Below are positions 8,783-16,219 of a stretch of 29,966 nucleotides of DNA, in pieces. The position numbers and the translations under genes are program-made. The notes under the pieces were generated by a model that was given only the letters and a program-made list of their open reading frames with translations, ran no database searches and was not told where the DNA came from. Source of the DNA: JBGTFE01 sp041747435 (GTDB lineage: Bacteria > Acidobacteriota > Blastocatellia > Pyrinomonadales > Pyrinomonadaceae). The stretch covers positions 1-29,966 of the forward strand of contig JBGTFE010000020.1 in NCBI GenBank assembly GCA_041747435.1. Reading direction: 5' to 3'. Position 1 is the first letter of the stretch. The number at the start of each line of letters is the position of its first letter.

Positions 8783-10195
8783 CTAACTTCCCGGATGCGT
8801 CATGTCCACCGGAACGACCCATTCGTCAAATTGTTCTTCCGTTAGCAAGCCCAATTCGAGCGCCGATTCTTTTAGACTGATTCCCTTTTTATGCGCATTT
8901 TTCGCGATCTTGGCGGCGTTGTCGTAGCCGATGTGCTGGTTTAGAGCGGTGACGAGCATCAGCGAATCTTTTACATATTCGTCGATCTGTGCGCGGTTTA
9001 GCTCGATGCCGTCGATACAGAATTCGACAAATCCGCGGCAAGCGTCTTTCAACAATCTTACCGAATGCAGGAAATTATGGATCATCACCGGTTTGAAAAC
9101 GTTGAGCTCAAAATTTCCCTGCGAGCCGGCAAAACCGATCGCGGCGTCGTTGCCCAAAACCTGCGCGGCGACCATCGTTATCGCCTCTGATTGCGTAGGA
9201 TTAACTTTTCCCGGCATTATCGAACTTCCCGGTTCGTTTTCCGGCAAAATCAGCTCGCCAAAACCGCAGCGCGGACCCGAAGCGAGCCAGCGAATGTCGT
9301 TGGCAATTTTCATCAAAGAACAAGCTAAAGTTTTGAGCGCGCCCGATGCAAAAACGATCTCGTCGTGCGCGGAAAGCGCGGCGAATTTGTTCGGATGCGA
9401 TGTGAAAGGCAAACCCGTCAATTCGGCGATCTTCGCGGCGGCACGCTCGGCGAATTCGGGATGCGCGTTCAAACCGGTTCCGACGGCAGTTCCGCCGATC
9501 GCGAGCTGGAACAAGTCGTCGTGCGCCATATTCAATCGCTCATAATCTCTTTCGATCAAAGAAGCCCAGCCGCCGAATTCCTGCCCGACCGTAAGCGGCG
9601 TTGCGTCCTGCAGGTGAGTTCTGCCGATCTTTACAACGTCAGCAAACTGCCTTGCCTTGGCTTCTATCGAGTCCTGGACAAATGCCACGGTTTCGATCAA
9701 AACGCTCATTTGTTCAGCCGCCGCAATATACATCGCTGTCGGAAAAGTATCGTTCGAAGACTGCGAAAGGTTGACATCGTCGTTCGGATGAACGGGCGTC
9801 TTGCTTCCCATTTCGCCGCCCGCGAGCTCGATAGCGCGATTTGAGATCACTTCGTTGGCGTTCATATTCGTCTGCGTTCCGCTGCCGGTTTGCCACACGC
9901 GAAGCGGAAAGTGCGCGTCCAATTTTCCTTCGATAACTTCGTCCGCCGCGCGAGCGATCAGATCTTTTTTGTCGGCATCGAGCTTGCCCAAATCGAAATT
10001 TACGATCGCTGCAGCTTTTTTCAAAACGCCAAACGCGCGGATCATCTCGCGCGGCATCACGTCAAAACCGATGTTGAAATGATGCAAACTTCTTTCCGTT
10101 TGCGCTCCCCAATATTTGTCGGTTTCGACGGCTATCTCGCCCATCGAATCCGTCTCGATCCGCGTTTCTTTATTTGATTTTGCTGCTTCTGACAT
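8783..10195 (-). CDS. fumC: Fumarate hydratase, class II
   Basis: 470 residues from the ATG at 10195 (AAAGGA lies a short distance upstream; an open frame continues to 10384 but is not homologous and overlaps the pentapeptide gene). It interconverts fumarate and malate in the TCA cycle without an iron-sulfur cluster. Family landmarks are TDKYWGAQTERSLHHF, GSGTQTNMNANEVISNRA, HPNDDVNLSQSSNDTFPTAM, GRTHLQDATPLTVGQEFGGW and the superfamily signature GSSIMPGKVNPTQ. Aspartase is the closest alternative, but length, the TQTNMN segment and the C-terminal MTHPGS favour fumarase. Confidence 0.93.
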   Translation of the reverse strand: MSEAAKSNKETRIETDSMGEIAVETDKYWGAQTERSLHHFNIGFDVMPREMIRAFGVLKKAAAIVNFDLGKLDADKKDLIARAADEVIEGKLDAHFPLRVWQTGSGTQTNMNANEVISNRAIELAGGEMGSKTPVHPNDDVNLSQSSNDTFPTAMYIAAAEQMSVLIETVAFVQDSIEAKARQFADVVKIGRTHLQDATPLTVGQEFGGWASLIERDYERLNMAHDDLFQLAIGGTAVGTGLNAHPEFAERAAAKIAELTGLPFTSHPNKFAALSAHDEIVFASGALKTLACSLMKIANDIRWLASGPRCGFGELILPENEPGSSIMPGKVNPTQSEAITMVAAQVLGNDAAIGFAGSQGNFELNVFKPVMIHNFLHSVRLLKDACRGFVEFCIDGIELNRAQIDEYVKDSLMLVTALNQHIGYDNAAKIAKNAHKKGISLKESALELGLLTEEQFDEWVVPVDMTHPGS

Positions 10196-10215
10196 TTTGA
10201 TTATTCCTTTAACAA

Positions 10216-10788
10216 TTATTCTATTGCTAGATCGTATTTGTCCAAAAGCCCGGCGACGTTTTGTTTTGAAAATTTCGCCCCGGTCACTTGGTTTAGTTCT
10301 GGATCGATCGAAAAATTGTAAGCCGTCCGAAAATCCGCTTCCCTTAATATAGCGCTTTTGAATACTGCCCGGTTTAGATCGCAATTTTTGAAAATCGCTG
10401 CAGATAAGTTGGTTTCGACAAATTCCGCTTCAACGAGTTTACAGTCTTCAAAAAGAACGCCTTTTAAATTCAACTTATAAAACGAGGCGAAATTAAGAAC
10501 GCAGTTTCGAAAATTAAACGAAAGCAGAAAAGCATTGCAATCGTCAAAATGCAGCCCCAAAAGCTTACTATTAGCAAATTCGACCTCCCTGAACGCCGTT
10601 TCGCGCAATTTCGCCAGGCTTAAGTCGCAATTTTCAAATTCGCATTCCGTAAACTTGCGCTGAGACAGATCAGCTTCGGAAAACACACAGTTGCTAAACT
10701 TAACCCTTTCATATTCAATTGCGATCGTTTCAGTTTCGCTGAAATTCTTCCCTTTGAAAGTTTTGCCCTCTACGTAATTCCTGCTCAT
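10216..10788 (-). CDS. Pentapeptide-repeat protein
   Basis: 190 residues from the ATG at 10788 (MSRNYVEGKTFKG). Almost the whole chain is made of A(D/N)LXX-like pentads with Phe, Leu or Cys at the inward position, e.g. CVFSEADLSQRKFTECEFEN and LREADFRTA, which form a right-handed quadrilateral beta-helix. The C-terminus NFSIDPELNQVTGAKFSKQ and GLLDKYDLAIE resembles Qnr/McbG-like pentapeptide proteins, some of which mimic DNA and protect gyrase. A gyrase role here is only a possibility. The start codon overlaps the rhodanese stop as ATGA, so the two genes are translationally coupled. Confidence 0.87.
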   Translation of the reverse strand: MSRNYVEGKTFKGKNFSETETIAIEYERVKFSNCVFSEADLSQRKFTECEFENCDLSLAKLRETAFREVEFANSKLLGLHFDDCNAFLLSFNFRNCVLNFASFYKLNLKGVLFEDCKLVEAEFVETNLSAAIFKNCDLNRAVFKSAILREADFRTAYNFSIDPELNQVTGAKFSKQNVAGLLDKYDLAIE

Positions 10789-11147
10789 TTTTCCGTCGGC
10801 GCGCCCGCGTCTTTCCAAGCCTTCCAGCCGCCAGCCATAGACCACACATTGCGGTAACCCATTTTTTGCAGCATATCCGCAGATAGAGCCGAGCGATAAC
10901 CGCCGCCGCAATAGAGAATTAATTCGCTGTCTTTATCGGGAAATTTTTCTACGATGTCGCGCTCGATAATTCCGCGCCCAAGATGTATCGCGTCTTTTGC
11001 GTGCGCAGATTCGAACTCACTATCTTCTCGCACGTCGATCAAATTCGCGTCCGCGCCTAATCTTTCAAACGTTTCCTCAACCGAGACTTCCCTTATTCTC
11101 GATTTTGCGTCGTTAACAATTTCAAGAAATTCCTCCGAATGTTTCAT
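10785..11147 (-). CDS. Single-domain rhodanese-like protein
   Basis: 120 residues, cytoplasmic. The rhodanese fold is seen as ANLIDVREDSEFESAHAKDA, then the active-site loop LILYCGGGYRSA with the catalytic Cys80, then GYRNVWSMAGGWKAWKDAG. Single-domain rhodaneses carry sulfane sulfur as a persulfide; the exact acceptor cannot be told. It is the first gene of a two-gene unit with the pentapeptide-repeat protein (4-nt overlap). Its promoter region lies between the start and the terminator at 11244-11276. Confidence 0.9.
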   Translation of the reverse strand: MKHSEEFLEIVNDAKSRIREVSVEETFERLGADANLIDVREDSEFESAHAKDAIHLGRGIIERDIVEKFPDKDSELILYCGGGYRSALSADMLQKMGYRNVWSMAGGWKAWKDAGAPTEK

Positions 11148-11243
11148 AGCATTTTTATTTTATATTAATTCAAAAGAAAAACGCGATTTTAACTCCGTTA
11201 GAAGCGAATGTTAAATAAAGGATAAAACGGGTAAAATCCATTC

Positions 11244-11276
11244 AAAAAAGACCGGGAATCTTACCCGGTCTTTTTT
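11244..11276. terminator. Bidirectional Rho-independent terminator
   Basis: A perfect 13-bp stem, AAAAAAGACCGGG (11244-11256) with CCCGGTCTTTTTT (11264-11276), closes a 7-nt loop. The flanking A and T runs make it work in both directions. It sits 20 bp past the stop of the minus-strand two-domain secreted protein (ends at 11297), which it most likely serves. Confidence 0.92.
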
Positions 11277-11296
11277 GATAAATCAATCTGGAAAGT

Positions 11297-12205
11297 CTAT
11301 TTTTTCCAGTAGACGAATTCCTTATATCCCAAATGCTGGATGAATGTTCCGTTTTCGTAGATTATCTGGGCATCAATTTTCAGATTATGCTGACCTTTTG
11401 CCAAGTGAAACTCGCTGTAAGGAATAAACCCGGAATAATCTGCGTAAACGGCAGGATCGTAACCGGGAGTTATCTCCCTATAGAGAGCGACATCGTTTCC
11501 TTTACTTTCGAATTTCTTGTCGTAGCTCTTAAGTCTCGTTCCGTTCGCCCTTTCAAAAAAGAATACCAAATACCCGGGAATGCCTTTCATATTATTGACG
11601 GTGAATTTAGAATGAATTCTCATGCCTAATTGCCCGCCTTCTGTCACGTCGTATTCCACCCACATTCGATCAAAAACTACGGAAGGCTTTGCGGCTACCG
11701 GTGCTGATGTTTTGTACGTAAACTCATGCCAAGTCAGATGTTCGATCAATTCGCCGTCTTTATAGATCAGATCGACATCCATTTTCAGATTGTAGTTACC
11801 GGGCGAAAGATCGAGTTCGTCATACGGCATAAAAAGCTGAAAATCACTATAAACAGCCGGATCGTAAGCCGGTTTTAGATCACGAAAAGCGGCAACATAG
11901 CCTTTCGTTGTATAAAATCTCTGATTTTTGTCCATGATCGGCTTTTCCCCTTCTTCGTCGTAATAAAACACGACTCTGATCTGGCAGTCGGCAGCTTTTA
12001 GCGAATTAGCCGTAAACTTTACGTGAATTCGCATGCCGTCCTGATTTGCTTCCTTAATATTGTAATCTACCCAAATCCGTTCGAAAGTAGCGCTCGGCTG
12101 CGCTTTTACGCTTGAAACAGCAAACGACGATAAAAAGAGCAGACAAAAAGCACCAAACAAAAAGACTTTCATATTTCTACGAATTAATTCTAAATTCTTC
12201 ATCAT
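11297..12205 (-). CDS. Secreted protein with two tandem copies of an unnamed beta-rich domain
   Basis: 302 residues from the ATG at 12205. The second ATG at 12202 has better spacing to GGAG (7 nt instead of 4), so either may be used. A signal peptide runs to about residue 36 (FLFGAFCLLFLSSFAVSSVK then AQ). Residues about 37-165 and 173-302 are two clearly homologous halves. Paired segments are FERIWVDYN / FDRMWVEYD, GMRIHVKFT / GMRIHSKFT, AYDPAVYSDFQLFMPYDEL / GYDPAVYADYSGFIPYSEF and GNYNLKMDVDLIYKDG / GQHNLKIDAQIIYENG. I do not know a named family. The conserved aromatic and Asp positions suggest a beta-sandwich. It ends at a strong bidirectional terminator. Confidence 0.85.
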   Translation of the reverse strand: MMKNLELIRRNMKVFLFGAFCLLFLSSFAVSSVKAQPSATFERIWVDYNIKEANQDGMRIHVKFTANSLKAADCQIRVVFYYDEEGEKPIMDKNQRFYTTKGYVAAFRDLKPAYDPAVYSDFQLFMPYDELDLSPGNYNLKMDVDLIYKDGELIEHLTWHEFTYKTSAPVAAKPSVVFDRMWVEYDVTEGGQLGMRIHSKFTVNNMKGIPGYLVFFFERANGTRLKSYDKKFESKGNDVALYREITPGYDPAVYADYSGFIPYSEFHLAKGQHNLKIDAQIIYENGTFIQHLGYKEFVYWKK

Positions 12206-12271
12206 GTATCTCCAATTTTTTATTTTTCTTGACCGAAAGAAACGTTATTCGGAACGTCGTAAAATTGCTTT

Positions 12272-12348
12272 TTTACGGTGAGAAAAAACCGGCACTGCAA
12301 AGTTTAATTGTCGCAGGTTACAAAGATTCTGCAGTTCGGTTCCGTAAA
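12272..12348. other. Long interrupted inverted repeat upstream of lpdA
   Basis: Three nested perfect pairs share one axis: TTTACGG (12272-12278) with CCGTAAA (12342-12348), AACCG (12287-12291) with CGGTT (12337-12341), and ACTGCA (12294-12299) with TGCAGT (12330-12335). Together they give 18 paired bases around a 30-nt loop, with an 8-nt bulge on the left side. It lies in the 238-bp gap between the divergent two-domain gene and lpdA, upstream of the TATAAT at 12389. It may be an operator, a small RNA or a leader; nothing in the sequence decides this. Confidence 0.4.
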
Positions 12349-12388
12349 TACCTTTATATCACACTAGCTTGCGCGTCCGCTAAACTTC

Positions 12389-12394
12389 TATAAT
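12389..12394 (+). promoter_or_regulatory. Possible lpdA -10 element
   Basis: A consensus TATAAT lies 50 bp before the lpdA start codon. The base stretch 17 bp upstream does not resemble TTGACA, so the call rests on the -10 box alone. Confidence 0.35.
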
Positions 12395-12443
12395 AATGTT
12401 ATCGCTTTTATAAGTTTTTAAGAAAAAGAGGTTTAAAAAATCA

Positions 12444-13853
12444 TTGGCAGAACAATTTGATGTAACAATTATCGGTTCGGGTCCGGGCGGCTACGTCGCG
12501 GCGGTGCGCGGCGCGCAGGTCGGTTTGAAAGTCGCGATCGTGGAAAAAGAAAAAGACGCGCGGCTCGGCGGAACGTGCGGTTTGCGCGGCTGCATTCCGA
12601 CAAAAGCTCTATTAAACGCGGCGCATCTTTACGAAAAAGCCGGACATTTCGAAAATTTCGGTTTAAAGGTCGAAAATCTCGGCTACGATTGGAGCGGCGT
12701 TCAGAAATATAAAAACGACGTCGTTTCAAAAAACTCCGCCGGCGTGACGTATTTGATGAAGAAAAACAAGGTCACGGTTTTTAATGGTTTCGGCAAGATC
12801 GCCGGCAAAGGAAAGGTCGAAGTTACCGGCGACGACGGCAAGAAACAAACGATCGAAACAAAAAATATCATCATCGCCACCGGCTCGGTCGTGCGACCGA
12901 TTCCCGGCTTTGAAACGGACGGCAAGCAGGTTGTTAATTCCGATCAAATTCTCGAATTGACAAGCGTTCCGAAGTCAATGGTCGTACTCGGTTCGGGCGC
13001 TGTCGGCGTCGAATTCGCCTCGGTTTACTCACGTTTCGGCTGCGACACAACGGTCGTCGAACTGCTCGACCGAATCGTTCCCGTCGAAGACGCAGACGTT
13101 TCAAAAGAGCTCGAACGCAGCTTCAAAAAGAGCGGCATAAAGGTGATGACCGGCACGAAATTGGACAAACTCGAAAAATCGAAAAGCGGCATAAAGATCT
13201 CCGGCAAAGACGCGAAAGGTAAAGACGTCGCGCTCGAAGCCGAAATGCTGCTCGTCGCAATCGGGCGAATGCCATATCTTGAAAAGCTCGGTTTGGAAAA
13301 CACAAAAGTCGTCGTCAACAAACGCGGCACGATCAAGGTCAATGAATTTTGCGAAACCGACGAGCCTAACCTCTTCGCGATCGGGGACGTTATCGACACG
13401 GCTTGGCTGGCACATTTGGCGTCGAAAGAAGGAATTATGGTTGTCGAAAAGTTGGCGGGCAAAAAGGTCGAACCGATAAATCAAAGATTGGTCCCAAATT
13501 GCACGTATTGCGACCCTGAAGTCGCCTCTGTCGGCTTGACCGAAGCAAAAGCAAAAGAAGAAGGCTACGACGTAAAAGTTGGCAAATTTCCTTTCTCCGC
13601 GAGCGGCAAAGCGCGCATTTTGGGCGAGACTGACGGCTTTGTAAAGATCGTCTCGGAGAAAAAATACGACGAAGTTCTCGGTGTTCACATAATCGGACCG
13701 CACGCGACCGAATTGTTAGCCGAAGCCTGCGTCGCTATGCAGCTCGAAACAACCGCAGACGAATTAGGCAGAACGATCCACGCGCACCCGACCGTTTCCG
13801 AAGCCGTGATGGAAGCCGCCGAAGGCGTTCACGATCTGACAATTCATTTGTGA
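12444..13853 (+). CDS. lpdA: Dihydrolipoamide dehydrogenase (E3)
   Basis: 469 residues, starting at TTG 12444. AAGAGG lies about 12 nt upstream, and no in-frame ATG precedes the FAD motif. It reoxidises dihydrolipoyl groups of 2-oxo-acid dehydrogenase or glycine-cleavage complexes with NAD+. The FAD motif VTIIGSGPGGYVAA is at residues 8-20. The redox disulfide is Cys45/Cys50 in GGTCGLRGCIPTKALL, which has the right spacing but differs from the usual CLNVGC. The NAD motif VVLGSGAVGVEFASVYSRFG, the second FAD motif LFAIGDV and the catalytic His448-Glu453 in HAHPTVSEA are present. A matching E2 is at 23793-25532. A terminator follows. Confidence 0.95.
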   Translation: MAEQFDVTIIGSGPGGYVAAVRGAQVGLKVAIVEKEKDARLGGTCGLRGCIPTKALLNAAHLYEKAGHFENFGLKVENLGYDWSGVQKYKNDVVSKNSAGVTYLMKKNKVTVFNGFGKIAGKGKVEVTGDDGKKQTIETKNIIIATGSVVRPIPGFETDGKQVVNSDQILELTSVPKSMVVLGSGAVGVEFASVYSRFGCDTTVVELLDRIVPVEDADVSKELERSFKKSGIKVMTGTKLDKLEKSKSGIKISGKDAKGKDVALEAEMLLVAIGRMPYLEKLGLENTKVVVNKRGTIKVNEFCETDEPNLFAIGDVIDTAWLAHLASKEGIMVVEKLAGKKVEPINQRLVPNCTYCDPEVASVGLTEAKAKEEGYDVKVGKFPFSASGKARILGETDGFVKIVSEKKYDEVLGVHIIGPHATELLAEACVAMQLETTADELGRTIHAHPTVSEAVMEAAEGVHDLTIHL

Positions 13854-13907
13854 TTTATCGTAGTAGTCACGTCGTTTACGGCGTGGCAACAAAATCGAAA
13901 TCAACGG

Positions 13908-13927
13908 AAGGGCGCTTCAGCGTCCTT
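13908..13927 (+). terminator. Rho-independent terminator after lpdA
   Basis: An 8-bp stem, AAGGGCGC (13908-13915) with GCGTCCTT (13920-13927), holds one G-T wobble and closes a TTCA tetraloop. It continues into a T run, 55 bp past the lpdA stop. Confidence 0.8.
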
Positions 13928-13987
13928 TTTTATTGGCTTGAGCCGTTTTCGAAAAGCAAATTAAAAAGCGCGGCTATTTACCTGAAA

Positions 13988-14569
13988 TCAACTTTCTTTA
14001 CTTATCTTCTTCTCGATCCTTCTATCCGGCACGAGCCACATCAGCGCGACGAGCACGTAAAGCGCGTCTGCGATCCATTGATTTACGAATGCCAAACCGA
14101 TCGCGACTGCGTAAATAAGCGGAGAGATCTTACCTTTCCAATCCTTACCGACGGCGGTTGCGAGTTTTGCGTTTGCGCCCGGCTCGGCGATTATCAGGCT
14201 CTGCAAAATGTAATAAGCGATGGCGGCGGCGAGTAAAACCATTCCGTAAACGGCTGTCGGCAGCGGCGCAAAATGGTTTTCACCCATCCAACCGGTGACA
14301 AACGGCACGAGTGACAGCCAAAACAAGAGATGAAAATTCGCCCACATTACACGTCCGCTGATCTGCTCGGTCGCCTGGAGCATATGATGGTGATTGTTCC
14401 AGTAGATCGCGAGATAAATAAAACTCAAAATGTAGGTTATAAAAACCGGCAGAACGGGACGAAGCGATGCTAGCTCCGCGCTATGCGGAATTTTCAACTC
14501 CAAGACCATGATGGTGATCAGGATCGCGATCACACCATCGCTGAATGTTTCGAGCCGGGTTTTATCCAT
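13988..14569 (-). CDS. TMEM175-family (DUF1211) membrane protein, probable K+ channel
   Basis: 193 residues, about six hydrophobic helices. The N-terminus MDKTRLETFSDGVIAILITI carries the RxxxFSDGVxAI signature of TMEM175, in which the first helix lines the pore. Conserved histidines follow in YWNNHHHML. Bacterial TMEM175 proteins are tetrameric potassium-permeable channels with a single repeat of this length. Channel activity here is inferred from family. It is monocistronic as far as can be seen: a degraded toxin gene on the same strand ends 7 bp upstream of it. Confidence 0.87.
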   Translation of the reverse strand: MDKTRLETFSDGVIAILITIMVLELKIPHSAELASLRPVLPVFITYILSFIYLAIYWNNHHHMLQATEQISGRVMWANFHLLFWLSLVPFVTGWMGENHFAPLPTAVYGMVLLAAAIAYYILQSLIIAEPGANAKLATAVGKDWKGKISPLIYAVAIGLAFVNQWIADALYVLVALMWLVPDRRIEKKISKES

Positions 14570-14575
14570 AAATTT

Positions 14576-14840
14576 TTAAAGTTTCGAAATTATTCTGTCA
14601 TATTCGGCGTGCGAGCCGATCCAAAACCAAATAACAGTTTCTTCGTGTTTTATGCCGACGGCGCGCCAGCCAATTGCGACGCGAACGGAAAATATCGGTT
14701 TGGTTGAATGAATTTGTTTGAATTGAAGGCTCGGATGAAACGGGTTTTCGAGCCATAAACGATATGCGCGCCCTGCGCTGGATTTGGTCGGGAAGATTCT
14801 CAAACGCTTTCCAAAATTTTTCGTTCGCGTGAGATTTCAC
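14576..14840 (-). pseudogene. ParE/RelE-type toxin, frameshifted
   Basis: The N-terminal third reads from GTG 14840: MKSHANEKFWKAFENLPDQI then QRRAR. The remaining two thirds are in another frame: AYRLWLENPFHPSLQFKQIH, SVRVAIGWRAVG and TVIWFWIGSHAEYDRII. Joined, these two pieces spell a standard ParE-like toxin of about 88 residues, so a frame change has occurred near 14761-14772 within GCGCGCATATCG. Neither single frame covers the family. The GTG start overlaps the antitoxin stop (GTGA), the usual operon arrangement. Real gene decay or a base-calling error are both possible. Such toxins inhibit gyrase or cleave mRNA; an intact antitoxin beside a broken toxin is a harmless state. Confidence 0.75.
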
Positions 14841-15052
14841 AAAACTTCTTCAATCCGTTTGGTTTTGCCTTTCTGAAAATCGGCGATGGCGTCGTCCGAC
14901 ATTTGTGACAGTTCATCCTGCGAAGCCGCAAAACTGTCATCCCACTTGGCTTCGGCGTCGATGTCTTCCAAGAGTCGCTCGGCGAGCAAATCCTGCGCCG
15001 CCAACGGCAGTCGTGACGCTTTTGCAAATGCTTTTTCTAAGAGTTCGGTCAT
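14837..15052 (-). CDS. Antitoxin-like protein paired with the ParE-type toxin
   Basis: 71 residues, acidic and helical: MTELLEKAFAKASRLPLAAQ, DLLAERLLEDIDAEAKWDD, ending KGKTKRIEEVL. The leading LPxxxQ-L-AE-LLEDI pattern is that of small antitoxins found directly upstream of ParE/RelE toxins. Its stop overlaps the toxin start. It would neutralise the toxin through its C-terminal tail and may repress its own promoter, as in related systems; no operator was identified. Confidence 0.72.
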   Translation of the reverse strand: MTELLEKAFAKASRLPLAAQDLLAERLLEDIDAEAKWDDSFAASQDELSQMSDDAIADFQKGKTKRIEEVL

Positions 15053-15111
15053 AAATCAATTTTACACAAAACCTTGTGTTTTCAAAAACATTTTTCCATA
15101 ATCGTTTGCAG

Positions 15112-16131
15112 ATGAAAAATTTGGTGTGTGTAATTCTTCTTTGCGTTTCTGCCGCAAGTGCGCAATGGCAAAAACAAACGGTCGATACAAAAGCGAGTTT
15201 GCGCGGGCTCGCGGTCGTCAGCGAAAAAATAATTTGGGCGAGCGGAACCGGCGGAACGGTTTTGAAAACCGCGGATGGCGGAAAGACGTGGAAGGTCATG
15301 CAGGTTCCCGGCGCGGAAAAATTGGATTTTCGCGACATCGAAGCTTTTGACGCAAACACGGCTTATGTTTTGAGCATCGGCGACGGCGAAAATTCGCGCA
15401 TTTATAAAACGATCGACGGCGGCGCGACGTGGAAAATGCAGTTCAAAAACCAAAATGCGAAAGCGTTTTTCGACGCCATCGCATTTTGGGACAAAACGCG
15501 CGGAATCGCGATGTCCGATCCGGTTGACGGCAAATATGTTTTGTATCAAACGACCGACGGCGAAAACTGGAAGCCGATGGACACGGACAAAATGCCGAAA
15601 GCAAAACCGGGCGAAGCCGCGTTTGCCGCGAGCGGAACGTGCTTGATAACGCAGGGGAAAAATAATGTGTTTCTCGTTTCAGGCGGCAGCGACGCGCGCG
15701 TTTTTCGCTCCGTAAATCGCGGGCTTACCTGGTTTGTTTCCGAAACGCCTTTTGTAAAAGGAACTGCAGGAAGCGGAATTTTTTCGATCGCGATGCGCGA
15801 CGAAAAGAACGGCGTGATCGTCGGCGGAAATTACGAAAAGCCGGGAGAAAGTTCGAACAATTTAGCTTTTACTACGGACGGCGGAAAAACATGGACGCTC
15901 GCAAAAGGTTTGACGGGCTATCGTTCCGCGGTTGATTATATTGATAAAAAACCGATTATCGCGGTCGGCGCAAGTGGCTCTGATTTGTCAACTGACAGCG
16001 GAAAAACATGGAGAAATCTCGACAAGGAAAATTATAATTCCGTTCAGGCGCGAGGCAAAACCGCGGTTTGGGCGGTCGGAGCGAACGGTTTGGTTGCAAA
16101 GTACTCCATGACAGAAACGCGCACGAAGTAA
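15112..16131 (+). CDS. Secreted YCF48/BNR-repeat beta-propeller protein
   Basis: 339 residues from ATG 15112, picked because a signal peptide follows directly (MKNLVCVILLCVSAASAQ). An upstream in-frame ATG at 15076 would bury it. The mature part has repeated Asp-box/BNR-like segments: GTVLKTADGGKTWKVM, RIYKTIDGGATWKMQF, YVLYQTTDGENWKPMD, RVFRSVNRGLTWFVSE, AFTTDGGKTWTLAKG and LSTDSGKTWRNL. This matches the seven-bladed YCF48/HCF136-like propeller. In acidobacteria such proteins are exported and their role is unknown. The last codons (TETRTK-stop) lie in the left arm of the inverted repeat at 16112-16204. Confidence 0.82.
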   Translation: MKNLVCVILLCVSAASAQWQKQTVDTKASLRGLAVVSEKIIWASGTGGTVLKTADGGKTWKVMQVPGAEKLDFRDIEAFDANTAYVLSIGDGENSRIYKTIDGGATWKMQFKNQNAKAFFDAIAFWDKTRGIAMSDPVDGKYVLYQTTDGENWKPMDTDKMPKAKPGEAAFAASGTCLITQGKNNVFLVSGGSDARVFRSVNRGLTWFVSETPFVKGTAGSGIFSIAMRDEKNGVIVGGNYEKPGESSNNLAFTTDGGKTWTLAKGLTGYRSAVDYIDKKPIIAVGASGSDLSTDSGKTWRNLDKENYNSVQARGKTAVWAVGANGLVAKYSMTETRTK

Positions 16132-16204
16132 GCGTGTAAAAACTTATGTCTTCATCAACCCAAAACGCATTCGAGGCAATACGCTTACTTCGTGCGCGTT
16201 TCTG
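16112..16204. repeat. Perfect 24-bp inverted repeat, REP/BIME-like
   Basis: Arms at 16112-16135 and 16181-16204 are exact reverse complements over 24 bp, starting CAGAAACGCGCACG and ending CGTGCGCGTTTCTG, with a 45-bp spacer. The left arm covers the last codons and stop of the YCF48-like gene. The right arm ends 16 bp before the next start codon. The arm pattern also matches the 2149-2232 element. It is too long-looped and lacks a T run for a classical terminator, so a dispersed repeat is the better call. Confidence 0.8.
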
Positions 16205-16219
16205 ACTGAAGGTAGAATT

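Noticed and set aside
10196..10384. N-terminal extension of fumarase
   Set aside because: The extension lies antisense-free but inside the pentapeptide gene on another frame, has no family homology, and a proper start with AAAGGA is at 10195.
13854..14236. Plus-strand open frame after lpdA
   Set aside because: It runs over the lpdA terminator and antisense to the TMEM175 gene; composition is that of a shadow frame.
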